NCBI RefSeq assembly: GCF_030440595.1
Contig: NZ_CP047452.1
Span: forward strand, 1 to 64,000
DNA length: 64,000 nt
Direction of reading: 5' to 3'
Origin: Corynebacterium glucuronolyticum DSM 44120
Lineage (GTDB): Bacteria; Actinomycetota; Actinomycetes; Mycobacteriales; Mycobacteriaceae
Shown here: positions 19,735 through 27,480 of the stretch, one piece after another
How positions within the stretch are numbered: position 1 is the first letter of the stretch
Layout: each line of letters begins with the position of its first letter
Made by a program: the position numbers and the translations under genes
Notes under the pieces: model-generated
What the model was told of the DNA's origin: nothing
Seen by the model: only the letters and a program-made list of their open reading frames with translations
Database searches by the model: none

Positions 19735-20676
19735 ATGAAAATGGGGGAGCATGTAATCCTTACCCGGGGGCTGAGCGCGAGGCAGCGCGAGGAGATTCAG
19801 CGCGATCTTAACGATGGTTTCCTCCTGCAGCTCGCGCGCGGGGTCTACGTTCCTAAGTACTTTTTCCAGGAGCAGAACTCGTGGGATCAGTACGTGCTGC
19901 GGACGCTGGCCCTCGGGCTCGAGGGCCGGGTGCTGGCTGGGCGGGCGGCGGCGGTCATGCACGGGATGCCCACCAAAACCTGGATGTCGAATGATGTAGA
20001 TATTGTCGGTGAGGGCAGGAAGCGCCCCGGCATCAACAAGAGGCGCCTGCCCAAGGAGTACCTTTACTCTTTAACCGTCCGCGGCCAGGAGATTTACTTC
20101 ACGTCGCCGGCGGATACCATCGTCGACATCGCGCGCTGGTACGGCATCGAAGATGCCGTCCGCTGTGGCGATTGGGCCGTCCGGGTGCGGCTGACGACGC
20201 TCAGCAAGCTGCGCTACTCATTGAAAAGGCGCAGTGGCTTCACCGGCGCCGAGGTGGCCCGCACCGCCGTTCGCCTCATCAACGGCCACTCCGAAAGCCC
20301 CCGCGAGAGCGACGTGAAGTCGCGGCTTTTTGAGGCCGGCTACCCTTCACCTATTCAACAGCCCATCATCCTGGACGCTTTCCGCCGCCGCATCGGGCGT
20401 GTCGATTTCCTCTTCCCCCAGACTTCCATCGTCCTCGAGTACGATGGGCGCGGCAAAACCCGAGGGGATTACGGCCAGCCCCCCAAACGATCAATCCAAG
20501 GCGAGCACTCCCGGCAACGCCTCCTTCGCGCCGAGCATCTCGACGTCATCCGGATCGACGCGAATGCAAACTGGGCAAAGAACCTGTGGTTGAAAGAACT
20601 GGAGGAGTCGTGGGCCGTGGGGGTTCCTCTCGCATCCAACAAGTGGCTCGGCGGGTGGAAGGCCTGGGAAGAGTAG
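19735..20676 (+). CDS. AbiEi-like/DUF559-type protein, paralogue 2
   Basis: 313 residues, collinear with the protein at 7380: GEHVILTRGL, LQLARGVYV, LALGLEGRVLAGRAAAVMHG, IVDIARWYGIEDAVRCGDWA, NGHSESPRESDVKSRLFEAG, RIGRVDFLFP and IVLEYDGRGKTRG. The second half again carries the E...D...E arrangement of a DUF559/Vsr-like fold. No Shine-Dalgarno precedes ATG 19735; a -10-like CAGGAT lies about 8 nt upstream, so leaderless translation is likely. No toxin partner adjoins it. Both paralogues sit alone just downstream of core genes. Confidence 0.75.
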   Translation: MKMGEHVILTRGLSARQREEIQRDLNDGFLLQLARGVYVPKYFFQEQNSWDQYVLRTLALGLEGRVLAGRAAAVMHGMPTKTWMSNDVDIVGEGRKRPGINKRRLPKEYLYSLTVRGQEIYFTSPADTIVDIARWYGIEDAVRCGDWAVRVRLTTLSKLRYSLKRRSGFTGAEVARTAVRLINGHSESPRESDVKSRLFEAGYPSPIQQPIILDAFRRRIGRVDFLFPQTSIVLEYDGRGKTRGDYGQPPKRSIQGEHSRQRLLRAEHLDVIRIDANANWAKNLWLKELEESWAVGVPLASNKWLGGWKAWEE

Positions 20677-20821
20677 CAGCACACCTGCGAAGAAAAAAGT
20701 AACCGAATTCCGTAGCAAACTCCATACTTTCCCAGGTGGTCACATCTGCTACATCGCAAGCGGTGACGTTTTTCTTAGCACCGCAGCAACCGCAGCCAAG
20801 CCGTCAGCCAAGCCACAAAAC

Positions 20822-21058
20822 CTACTTCTCCGCCACCCCCCGCACAACCCGCGCCAGCACCCCGTTGGCGCGGTCCAGCGGCTGCAGCAAAAGCACGGCG
20901 TCCGCAGCAGAAGCGCTGCTGCCGACCCGCTCCACCCCAATAACCCCCTCGCACGCCCCGGCCACCGCCGCCAGCGCCCATGGCCGCACCACGCGTGCCC
21001 CCGTGGTGTCACACACCTCAGCCGCGATCGCCGCCACGGTGTCGGTGTCGAGCCTCAC
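20822..21058 (-). CDS. Small protein, possible toxin partner (divergent Doc-like)
   Basis: 78 residues from a GTG that overlaps the stop of the upstream RHH gene (GTGA), the classic antitoxin-first coupling. The sequence (DTDTVAAIAAEVCDTTGA, PLDRANGVLARVV) vaguely recalls the start and end of Doc/Fic death-on-curing toxins, but the HPFxxGNKRT core is absent. It is either a truncated toxin or another family. The toxin call rests mainly on gene order. Confidence 0.4.
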   Translation of the reverse strand: MRLDTDTVAAIAAEVCDTTGARVVRPWALAAVAGACEGVIGVERVGSSASAADAVLLLQPLDRANGVLARVVRGVAEK

Positions 21059-21237
21059 AGCCCGTACCTGGCCAATTCCTCACGCGCGGCTTGCCGCGCC
21101 TCCTCGTCGCGCAGCATCCGGGTGGCGGCGGTCATGATGGCGCGCCGGGCGGCGTCGGCCTTGGTTAGCCCCCACGAATCGGCCAGCAAACTAAGCGCCC
21201 GTTCCTCGGTGGGGGTGAGGCGCAGTGTCATGGCCAT
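21055..21237 (-). CDS. Ribbon-helix-helix (CopG/ParD-like) antitoxin-type protein
   Basis: 60 residues: MTLRLTPTEERALSLLADSW as the beta strand and first helix, then GLTKADAARRAIMTAA as the second helix, the RHH pattern of small DNA-binding antitoxins. A charged C-terminal tail could bind a partner. ATG at 21237, with a second in-frame ATG two codons later. It overlaps the next gene by 4 nt. Autorepression is expected of the family. Confidence 0.65.
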   Translation of the reverse strand: MAMTLRLTPTEERALSLLADSWGLTKADAARRAIMTAATRMLRDEEARQAAREELARYGL

Positions 21238-21239
21238 GT

Positions 21240-21671
21240 TTACATGAAGCCTTCTAGCACGTCTCCCAGCGCGCCGAGGTGTTGTTCGAGGACGGAGATG
21301 CCCTTGTTGCGCGCGGAGGTGTAGAGCTTCTTCAGGCCACCGAGGTCGCGGTTTTCTACGAATCCGTCGGCGATGCGGGCGAGTTCGCCGGCGACGGCGT
21401 CGTGATTTTCATCAAGGTACGCCCCGAACGAATCAACGGCCACTCCTGCGGAATACGTGTCCCAGTAGGGCTCCAGGGCGTTAGCAAGGTCGGGCAGGAC
21501 GGCGTCGATCGCCGTGGGCACAACGTCGTCGCGGGCGGATTGGGCGGCCTTGAGCAGGCCTTTGAGCGCCATGCCCGTGATGCCGCCGGTGGAGTCGATG
21601 GTGGATACCGCCAGGTCGGACAGTGCGGTTACTACTGCGGGGCGCTGGGGGCCAAGAAGAGTATTTTTCAT
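21240..21671 (-). CDS. Conserved hypothetical protein upstream of gyrA
   Basis: 143 residues, start MKNTLLGPQRPAVVTAL (ATG at 21671). The reading frame stays open much further upstream, but that part is antisense to gyrA and is not credible. Mostly helical, soluble and acidic (ALEPYWDTYSAGVAVDSFGA, HDAVAGELARIADGFVENRD), with no signal peptide. Small proteins of this type (I believe DUF6918) precede gyrA in corynebacteria. Function unknown. It is divergent from gyrA and ends 2 nt before the RHH gene, so it may be cotranscribed with that pair. Confidence 0.7.
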   Translation of the reverse strand: MKNTLLGPQRPAVVTALSDLAVSTIDSTGGITGMALKGLLKAAQSARDDVVPTAIDAVLPDLANALEPYWDTYSAGVAVDSFGAYLDENHDAVAGELARIADGFVENRDLGGLKKLYTSARNKGISVLEQHLGALGDVLEGFM

Positions 21672-21773
21672 AGCGCCCCATGATACCACCCAGATACCGC
21701 CCGCCACGGGCAAATCGCCCCACATGCCCTGTAAGATGAAATAAGCAACAAAACTGAAAGGGCAGATTACATA

Positions 21774-24359
21774 GTGTCTGATGAAAATCTTTTTGATCGG
21801 GTGTCGCCAATCGACCTGAATGAGGAGATGCAGTCGAGCTATATCGACTACGCCATGTCCGTCATTGTCGGTCGCGCGCTCCCCGAGGTCCGCGACGGCC
21901 TGAAGCCGGTGCACCGCCGCATCCTGTATGCGATGTTCGATTCCGGCTACCGCCCTGAGCGCGGCTTTGTTAAGTCCTCGCGCCCGGTGGCCGATACGAT
22001 GGGCCAGTTCCACCCCCACGGCGATAGCGCCATTTATGACACCTTGGTGCGCCTCGCGCAGCCGTGGTCGATGCGCTACCCGATGGTGCAGGGTCAGGGT
22101 AACTTCGGTTCCCGCGGCAACGACGGCCCGGCCGCCATGCGTTACACGGAGTGCAAGCTCACCCCGCTGGCCATGGAGATGGTGCGGGATATCCGCGAGG
22201 ATACGGTGGAGTTCCAGCCGAACTACGATGGCAAGACCGCCGAGCCCGCGGTCCTCCCGTCGCGCGTCCCGAACCTCCTCATGAATGGGTCGAACGGCAT
22301 CGCCGTCGGCATGGCCACGAACATCCCGCCGCATAACCTGAATGAGCTGGCAGAGGCCATTTATTGGATCCTGGAGAACCCGGATGCCTCCGATAAGGAG
22401 ACGCTGGAGGCGTGCATGGAGCGCGTCAAGGGCCCGGATTTCCCCACGGCGGCGCTTATCGTCGGTGACCAGGGCATTAAGGATGCGTACACGACGGGTC
22501 GCGGTTCGATCAAGATGCGCGGTGTGACCTCCATTGAGGAGGAGAAGGGCCGCACGTACATCGTGATTACGGAGCTTCCGTACATGGTGAACCCGGATAA
22601 TCTAGTCTCCAACATCGCTGATCAGATCAACAATGGCAAGCTTCCGGGCGCCTCCAAGATCGATGATGAGTCCTCGGATCGCGTCGGCATGCGCATTGTG
22701 GTTACCCTCAAGCGCGACGCCGTTCCCCGCGTGGTTCTCAATAATCTCTTCAAGCACTCGGCTCTCGAGTCGAACTTCGGTGTCAACATGCTGTCGATTG
22801 TCGACGGTGTTCCGCGCACCCTTCGCTTGGATCAGATGCTCACTCTCTACACCGACCACCAGGTCGATGTCATCGTCCGCCGCACGAAGTTCCGGCTCAA
22901 CGCGGCAGAGAAGCGCGCGCACATCTTGCGCGGTCTGGTCAAGGCACTCGATGCGCTGGATGAGGTCATCGCGCTCATCCGGGCTTCGGCTACCGTCGAA
23001 GTCGCCCGCCAAGGCTTAATGGAGCTTCTCGACGTTGATGAGGAGCAAGCGCAGCACATCCTCGACATGCAGCTGAGGAAGTTGGCAGCCCTCGAACGCC
23101 AGAAGATCATCGATGAGTTGGCAGAGCTCGAGGAAACCATCGCGGACCTGAAGGATATCCTCGCCAAGCCCGAGCGCCAGCGCAAGATTGTGGAGGAAGA
23201 GCTCCGCGAGATCGTCGACAAGCATGGCGACGAGCGCCGCACCCAGCTGGTGGCAGCCACCGGCGATGTTACCGACGAGGACCTCATCGCCCAGGAAAAC
23301 GTCGTGGTGACGATCACCTCCGGCGGCTACGCCAAGCGCACGAAGGTGGACGCCTACCGCTCCCAGAAGCGCGGTGGCAAGGGTGTCCGCGGTGCCGAGC
23401 TGAAGATGGACGACGTGGTCCGCCACTTCTTCGTCTGCTCCACCCACGATTGGATCCTCTTCTTCACCAACTTCGGCCGCGTCTACCGCCTGAAGGCCTA
23501 CGAGATCCCCGAGGCCTCCCGCACCGCCCGTGGCCAGCACGTGGCTAACCTCCTGGAGTTCCAGCCCGGCGAGACCATCGCCCAGGTCATCCAGATCCAG
23601 TCCTACGAGGACGAGCCGTACCTCGTGCTCGCCACCCGCAAGGGCCGCGTGAAGAAGTCGCGCCTGACGGACTACGAGTCCTCCCGCTCCGCAGGCCTTA
23701 TCGCCATCAACCTAAACGAGGGCGACTCCCTCATCGGTGCGGTGCTGTCCTCCGGCGAGGACGACCTGCTCCTTGTCTCTCAGCGCGGCCAGGCCATGCG
23801 CTTCTCCGCCGCCGACGATGTCCTGCGCCCCATGGGTCGCGCGACCGCCGGTGTCAAGGGCATGCGCTTCAAGGACGACGACGAGCTCCTGTCCATGTGC
23901 GTCACCTCCGACGGTGACTACCTCTTGGTCGCCACCGAGGGCGGCTACGGCAAGCGCACCGCCATGGAAGAGTACCCCGCCAAGGGCCGCGGTGGCCTGG
24001 GCGTCACCACCCTCAAGTACCAGCCCAAGCGCGGCAAGCTCATCGGCGCGCTGGCCGTTAACGAGGGTGACGAGATCATGGCCATCACCTCCGCCGGCGG
24101 CGTCATCCGCACCGAGGTCTCCCAGATTAGGCCGAGCTCCCGCTCCACCATGGGTGTCCGCCTGGTTAATCTGCCAAACGGCGTTTCGCTGTACGCGGTC
24201 GACCGGAACGTGGAAGACTCTGGTGAGGAACAAGCCGAGGCCATCGCCCGCGGCGAGGTCGACGGTCCGGCGGAGAAGAACCCCGTCCAGGCCCAGGCCC
24301 AGCTCGAGGTCGATGGCTCTGACACCGACGCGAATGGCGTCCCCACCGAGGAGGATTAG
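21774..24359 (+). CDS. gyrA: DNA gyrase subunit A
   Basis: 861 residues. Breakage-reunion domain with catalytic Tyr124 in [11 protein letters not shown], followed by a C-terminal beta-pinwheel of repeated blades ([34 protein letters not shown], the GyrA box near [12 protein letters not shown]). The quinolone-determining region reads [14 protein letters not shown] with Ser85 and Asp89, the drug-sensitive residues. GTG start at 21774. The DUF3566 gene starts 1 nt after the stop. An acidic tail of about 45 residues follows the pinwheel. Confidence 0.97.
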   Translation: MSDENLFDRVSPIDLNEEMQSSYIDYAMSVIVGRALPEVRDGLKPVHRRILYAMFDSGYRPERGFVKSSRPVADTMGQFHPHGDSAIYDTLVRLAQPWSMRYPMVQGQGNFGSRGNDGPAAMRYTECKLTPLAMEMVRDIREDTVEFQPNYDGKTAEPAVLPSRVPNLLMNGSNGIAVGMATNIPPHNLNELAEAIYWILENPDASDKETLEACMERVKGPDFPTAALIVGDQGIKDAYTTGRGSIKMRGVTSIEEEKGRTYIVITELPYMVNPDNLVSNIADQINNGKLPGASKIDDESSDRVGMRIVVTLKRDAVPRVVLNNLFKHSALESNFGVNMLSIVDGVPRTLRLDQMLTLYTDHQVDVIVRRTKFRLNAAEKRAHILRGLVKALDALDEVIALIRASATVEVARQGLMELLDVDEEQAQHILDMQLRKLAALERQKIIDELAELEETIADLKDILAKPERQRKIVEEELREIVDKHGDERRTQLVAATGDVTDEDLIAQENVVVTITSGGYAKRTKVDAYRSQKRGGKGVRGAELKMDDVVRHFFVCSTHDWILFFTNFGRVYRLKAYEIPEASRTARGQHVANLLEFQPGETIAQVIQIQSYEDEPYLVLATRKGRVKKSRLTDYESSRSAGLIAINLNEGDSLIGAVLSSGEDDLLLVSQRGQAMRFSAADDVLRPMGRATAGVKGMRFKDDDELLSMCVTSDGDYLLVATEGGYGKRTAMEEYPAKGRGGLGVTTLKYQPKRGKLIGALAVNEGDEIMAITSAGGVIRTEVSQIRPSSRSTMGVRLVNLPNGVSLYAVDRNVEDSGEEQAEAIARGEVDGPAEKNPVQAQAQLEVDGSDTDANGVPTEED

Positions 24360-24360
24360 T

Positions 24361-24702
24361 ATGGCTTCACGACGCGTTGCGATCACCAGAATCAACACCA
24401 TGAGCGTCCTGCGCACCGCCCTCTTGCTCGCGCTCGCAGGCCTTGCTGCGTGGGTTGTCTGCGTGTGTCTCCTGTATGTTGGCCTCGACGCGGCCGGCGT
24501 GTGGGATTCCGTCAACGCCGTTATCGGTGGAGCCGGCGGCGAGGGGACGATCACCTTCCAGATCGTCCTCGGCGCCGCCACCCTCCTGGGTGCCATCGTC
24601 GCCCTCCTCGTCGTCGTCCTGGCCCCCATCACCGCCGTGCTTTTCAACGCCTTTGCGGGCTTCACTGGAGGCCTCACAATCACCCTCACTAACCGACGCT
24701 AA
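24361..24702 (+). CDS. DUF3566 membrane protein
   Basis: 113 residues starting MASRRVAITRINTMSVLR at 24361, immediately after the gyrA stop. Two hydrophobic segments (ALLLALAGLAAWVVCVCLLY and a second about residues 65-90, ATLLGAIVALLVVVLAPITA) with a cytoplasmic basic N-terminus. DUF3566 proteins follow gyrA in many actinobacteria. Mycobacterial homologues are reported as division/DciA-neighbourhood membrane proteins, but the role here is unknown. Translationally coupled to gyrA. Confidence 0.85.
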   Translation: MASRRVAITRINTMSVLRTALLLALAGLAAWVVCVCLLYVGLDAAGVWDSVNAVIGGAGGEGTITFQIVLGAATLLGAIVALLVVVLAPITAVLFNAFAGFTGGLTITLTNRR

Positions 24703-24758
24703 CCAGCCGATTTGCTTTAGGCCCGCCCCACAACGTAAAGTACATACACGTTCCGCAC

Positions 24759-24835
24759 GGGCCTATAGCTCAGTTGGTTAGAGCGCTTCACTGATAATGA
24801 AGAGGTCGCAAGTTCGACTCTTGCTAGGCCCACCA
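24759..24835 (+). tRNA. tRNA-Ile (GAT)
   Basis: 77-nt cloverleaf. The acceptor GGGCCTA (24759-24765) pairs with TAGGCCC (24825-24831), the anticodon stem is CTTCA/TGAAG with loop CTGATAA (anticodon GAT at 24793-24795), and the T loop is GTTCGAC. CCA is encoded (24833-24835). Confidence 0.96.
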
Positions 24836-24843
24836 GGAACAAA

Positions 24844-24916
24844 GGGGCATTAGCTCAGTTGGTAGAGCACCTGCTTTGCAAGCAGGATGTCAGGAGTTCG
24901 ATTCTCCTATGCTCCA
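24844..24916 (+). tRNA. tRNA-Ala (TGC)
   Basis: 73-nt cloverleaf. GGGGCAT (24844-24850) pairs with ATGCTCC (24909-24915, one G-T), the anticodon stem is CCTGC/GCAGG with TGC at 24877-24879, and the T loop is GTTCGAT. CCA is not encoded. It follows tRNA-Ile by 8 nt, the common gyrA-Ile-Ala arrangement. Confidence 0.96.
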
Positions 24917-24925
24917 CAATCTATG

Positions 24926-24954
24926 AATCCCTGGTCACATGACCAGGGATTTTG
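24926..24954 (+). terminator. Terminator after the tRNA pair
   Basis: A 12-bp perfect repeat (AATCCCTGGTCA 24926-24937 with TGACCAGGGATT 24940-24951) runs into TTTT. Confidence 0.85.
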
Positions 24955-25041
24955 CTTTGTCTACCGAAGCCTTGTTCGAACTTTCTCTTTCACGTATGCC
25001 CCCGGTTCCATATAGTCGGTTGTGGAAAAGGAGCTGACACC

Positions 25042-25314
25042 ATGGCAAACCACTTTTACCGACGAACCGGCGAAATCCTCAGAGACGACGGCCAGGAACT
25101 CTGGTCAATCTACAATCCGAAACTCAGGGGGTGGGAGCGAACGGAGCGCGCAAACGACGCGTACGCAACCGCGTTCCAAGACCCATTCCACAAAATCAGC
25201 GAAGAGCAAGCCCTTAAATCAATCGTAGAGCGACAGCAGCACTATGACCAGTGGCGGGAGAAGTACAAGCGGGAGGACCCCGAGGGATACCGCCGAGACT
25301 ACCCCAACGACTAG
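25042..25314 (+). CDS. Hypothetical small protein ahead of an antitoxin gene
   Basis: 90 residues, start MANHFYRRTGEILRDDGQEL at 25042 with AAAAGGAG about 9 nt upstream. The C-terminal half is a charged helix (EEQALKSIVERQQHYDQWRE) ending RRDYPND. No family recognised. It stops 4 nt before the Phd/YefM-type gene, so the two are probably cotranscribed. Confidence 0.65.
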   Translation: MANHFYRRTGEILRDDGQELWSIYNPKLRGWERTERANDAYATAFQDPFHKISEEQALKSIVERQQHYDQWREKYKREDPEGYRRDYPND

Positions 25315-25318
25315 CCCC

Positions 25319-25558
25319 ATGACATCACTCAGTGCAGGCGAAGCCCGCGCCAACCTGGGTCGGCTCATCGACCAGGTGAACGCGGATTCGGAACCCGTTA
25401 CCATCACAGGGCCACGCGGAAACGCCGTCCTCGTCGGCGAGGATGCGTGGCGAGCAATTCAGGAAACGCTGTACCTCCAGTCCATCCCCGGCATGTCGGA
25501 GTCGCTCCGAAAAGCCAGGGAAGAAGGCATCGACGCCGCCGCCCCCTACCTCAGGTAG
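25319..25558 (+). CDS. Phd/YefM-family antitoxin (no toxin adjacent)
   Basis: 79 residues: MTSLSAGEARANLGRLIDQV is the Phd/YefM DNA-binding N-terminus, followed by PVTITGPRGNAVLVGEDAW, both strongly diagnostic. The C-terminal segment (SIPGMSESLRKAREEG) would wrap a YoeB/Txe-like toxin. None is encoded downstream, where instead a small antisense membrane gene overlaps the last 13 nt. It may be an orphan or may pair with the unrecognised 90-residue protein upstream. Confidence 0.8.
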   Translation: MTSLSAGEARANLGRLIDQVNADSEPVTITGPRGNAVLVGEDAWRAIQETLYLQSIPGMSESLRKAREEGIDAAAPYLR

Positions 25559-25707
25559 CGACGGTCCCTGACCAGGAAGTACACGAGAAATACACCCGCG
25601 ATCGCCGCGACAACGAAGCCGACAAAAATCCTGTTCATCGCCAGCGCGAGCGCGACCATGAGGATCGCAGCCAGAATCGCAATACGCAGAATTGCTCGAG
25701 ATTTCAC
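25546..25707 (-). CDS. Small membrane protein (53 residues)
   Basis: GTG at 25707 with GAAAGG upstream (minus strand) opens a 53-residue frame: MKSRAILRIAILAAILMVAL, then ALAMNRIFVG, then a second hydrophobic stretch FVVAAIAGVFLVYFL and a basic tail VRDRRYLR. Two transmembrane hairpin helices are predicted. It converges with the antitoxin gene, overlapping its 3' end by 13 nt. Function unknown. Supported by hydrophobic pattern, ribosome binding site and clean basic termini. Confidence 0.55.
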   Translation of the reverse strand: MKSRAILRIAILAAILMVALALAMNRIFVGFVVAAIAGVFLVYFLVRDRRYLR

Positions 25708-25815
25708 GTTTTAACCTTTCGACAGCGGGAATAGCTACCAAAAATATACCACACCTGACCTGCACTGTTTCCACTCGCACTGCAAAGCTTGTCCGCGTCC
25801 TTTAGTATCTGTCCT

Positions 25816-26955
25816 GTGAGTATTACGGGGGACTTCATCCGCATCCTGGCCCAGGCGATTGACATCGCTGGTGATGCCTTCGGCACGCCGAAGGCCGCCC
25901 TCGTCCGCCAGGGTCTCGATAAGACCACCGCCGCTGCGGTGGTGAAGATCGGCAAGATTTACTTCGGTTCCACCAACGCCCCCCGCATGCAGGAGCGCGC
26001 CCGCGATGCCGCCCGCCAGGCCGGCCACACATTCCGTTCCCTCCAAGCCATCGAATCCCAGGTGGCGAAGCTGGAGAAGAAGGCCTACGCGTGGCGGCTT
26101 CGCGAGGAGCTTGTCCCGCTCGGCCCGGACATCACCCGCATCAACGCTGAGGGCGCCCGCCTCCTCCAGGAGTTGAACACGCACCACGCAGACAACCCGG
26201 ATAAGAAACTGACCTACAGGAGCATCAAAAACTCCACGTACGCCACGCTGACCTTGACGGCGGAGTCGTCCCGCGTGAAGCAGATCTATGACCGCGCCCG
26301 CGCGACGGATAAGGACTGCCCCGCTAACGGTCTCATCAGGCTGGCGCTCGCTGCGAACGACGGCGAGCTTCCTCCCGCAGCGACCCCCTGTGTCCTCGTC
26401 CCGCTGGACATGTCGTTTACGGGTTTCACCGAGGAGGAGCGCGGCAAGTTCCGGTTCTCCCTCACCAACGGCGCGACGATCTCCGGTGAGGAGATCGTGC
26501 GCACGAAACTGTCGGATTTCCTCCTCGCCGCCCTCGTCCACCCGTACGCCCCGCAGAACTTCGGTGTCTATTCCCTAACCATGACGCCCGATTCCCGCCT
26601 CGCGGACTTCCTCGAGTGGTTCAACCAGGCTCTCCGCAACCCGGTCTGCCCCCACCCGGGCTGTTCGACCCCCGCCACGGAGTGCGAAGTCCACCACATC
26701 GAGGCTTTCAAAAACGGCGGCAAGACGGTCTCCGAAAACTTGATGCTCCTGTGCAGCTTCTTCAACGGGCGTAACGACGACGACCCCGACAAACCCATGT
26801 ACGGCCGCATGGTCCGCATCAATGGCCTGGAGTATTGGAAGCCCGCGTTCGGCGGCCCCCTCCAACTCAATATGCATCCCTGCGCCCAGGGCGGCGCTGT
26901 CCGTCTCGTCCGCAAGCAGCTCCGCCTCCCCATCGACCCCAGTCCCCCCGGCTAA
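25816..26955 (+). CDS. HNH endonuclease-domain protein (DUF222-type)
   Basis: GTG at 25816 gives 379 residues (MSITGDFIRILAQAID). A long helical region resembles the DUF222/13E12 proteins common in corynebacteria. The C-terminal HNH motif is CPHPGCSTPATECEVHHIEA, followed by NGGKTVSENLMLLCSFFNGR: zinc Cys, catalytic HH and the distal N/H positions. The usual final His is replaced by N (FFNGRND), so catalysis may be altered. TAGTAT at 25803-25808 sits 7 nt before the start and no ribosome binding site is visible, suggesting a leaderless transcript. Confidence 0.8.
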   Translation: MSITGDFIRILAQAIDIAGDAFGTPKAALVRQGLDKTTAAAVVKIGKIYFGSTNAPRMQERARDAARQAGHTFRSLQAIESQVAKLEKKAYAWRLREELVPLGPDITRINAEGARLLQELNTHHADNPDKKLTYRSIKNSTYATLTLTAESSRVKQIYDRARATDKDCPANGLIRLALAANDGELPPAATPCVLVPLDMSFTGFTEEERGKFRFSLTNGATISGEEIVRTKLSDFLLAALVHPYAPQNFGVYSLTMTPDSRLADFLEWFNQALRNPVCPHPGCSTPATECEVHHIEAFKNGGKTVSENLMLLCSFFNGRNDDDPDKPMYGRMVRINGLEYWKPAFGGPLQLNMHPCAQGGAVRLVRKQLRLPIDPSPPG

Positions 26956-27022
26956 AGCCCCCCGCGCCAGCAAAGCCCGCACCCTGCGGGCCATTCGGCC
27001 TGCCCACGGTAGGCTTGCCACC

Positions 27023-27412
27023 ATGAAGCTCCTCACCCGCGTCAGCATCGCCTCGGTCATCGTGTCGGTCCCGGCGATCGCCTGGACGTTCCTCGACCTC
27101 GCCGCGCTTGTCACCAATTCGTTCATCCCCTTCGGCGGTGGCCTCGCGTCGCTGAGCTTCGTCTTCATCCTCCTCGTCGCCGTCCCCGTCGAGCTCGCGG
27201 CCATCGTCATCGCCGCGAACGCCCTCCGCCGCGGCCACCGCAGCCTCCTCACCGCCGGCCACGCCCTCTGCCTCGCCGGTTTCCTCATCCAAACCGTCCT
27301 TCTTTGCTTCCCGACGTCCGGTTGGGAACTCCTTTTCCTCCCCCTCGCCCTCGGCCCTGGCCAGCTCGTCGTCCTCGCCGGCCTCATCCGCACCCGGCGA
27401 GCACCCGCCTGA
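27023..27412 (+). CDS. Four-helix membrane protein, paralogue A
   Basis: 129 residues from ATG 27023 with four hydrophobic segments: VSIASVIVSVPAIAWTFLDL, SLSFVFILLVAVPVELAAIV, LLTAGHALCLAGFLIQTVLL and LLFLPLALGPGQLVVLAGLI. No known family. A decayed paralogue at 30403 shares the ending SGWELLFLPLA-GPGQ. TAGGCT 8 nt upstream and no ribosome binding site suggest leaderless expression. Its last 33 nt lie within a 39-bp direct repeat. Confidence 0.65.
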   Translation: MKLLTRVSIASVIVSVPAIAWTFLDLAALVTNSFIPFGGGLASLSFVFILLVAVPVELAAIVIAANALRRGHRSLLTAGHALCLAGFLIQTVLLCFPTSGWELLFLPLALGPGQLVVLAGLIRTRRAPA

Positions 27413-27417
27413 GCGCC
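27379..27417. repeat. 39-bp direct repeat, left copy
   Basis: Identical over 39 bp to 29704-29742. It covers the 3' end and stop of the membrane protein gene. The right copy covers the region of the 3' end of the minus-strand nuclease gene. The repeats bound a 2286-bp segment holding an IS element and a HEPN/Abi-like gene. Confidence 0.9.
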
Positions 27418-27480
27418 CCTCTCACCGTCATCGCGACTGGCAACGCGCGCTGCTTCCGGTGCTGGATTATTGCCGTAGTC

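Noticed and set aside
17629-19962. 777-codon open frame on the minus strand
   Set aside because: Antisense to the PTS permease with no signal, motif or ribosome binding site; high-GC shadow.
21672-22334. Longer version of the hypothetical protein at 21240
   Set aside because: The upstream extension is antisense to gyrA; the internal ATG at 21671 gives a compact soluble protein.
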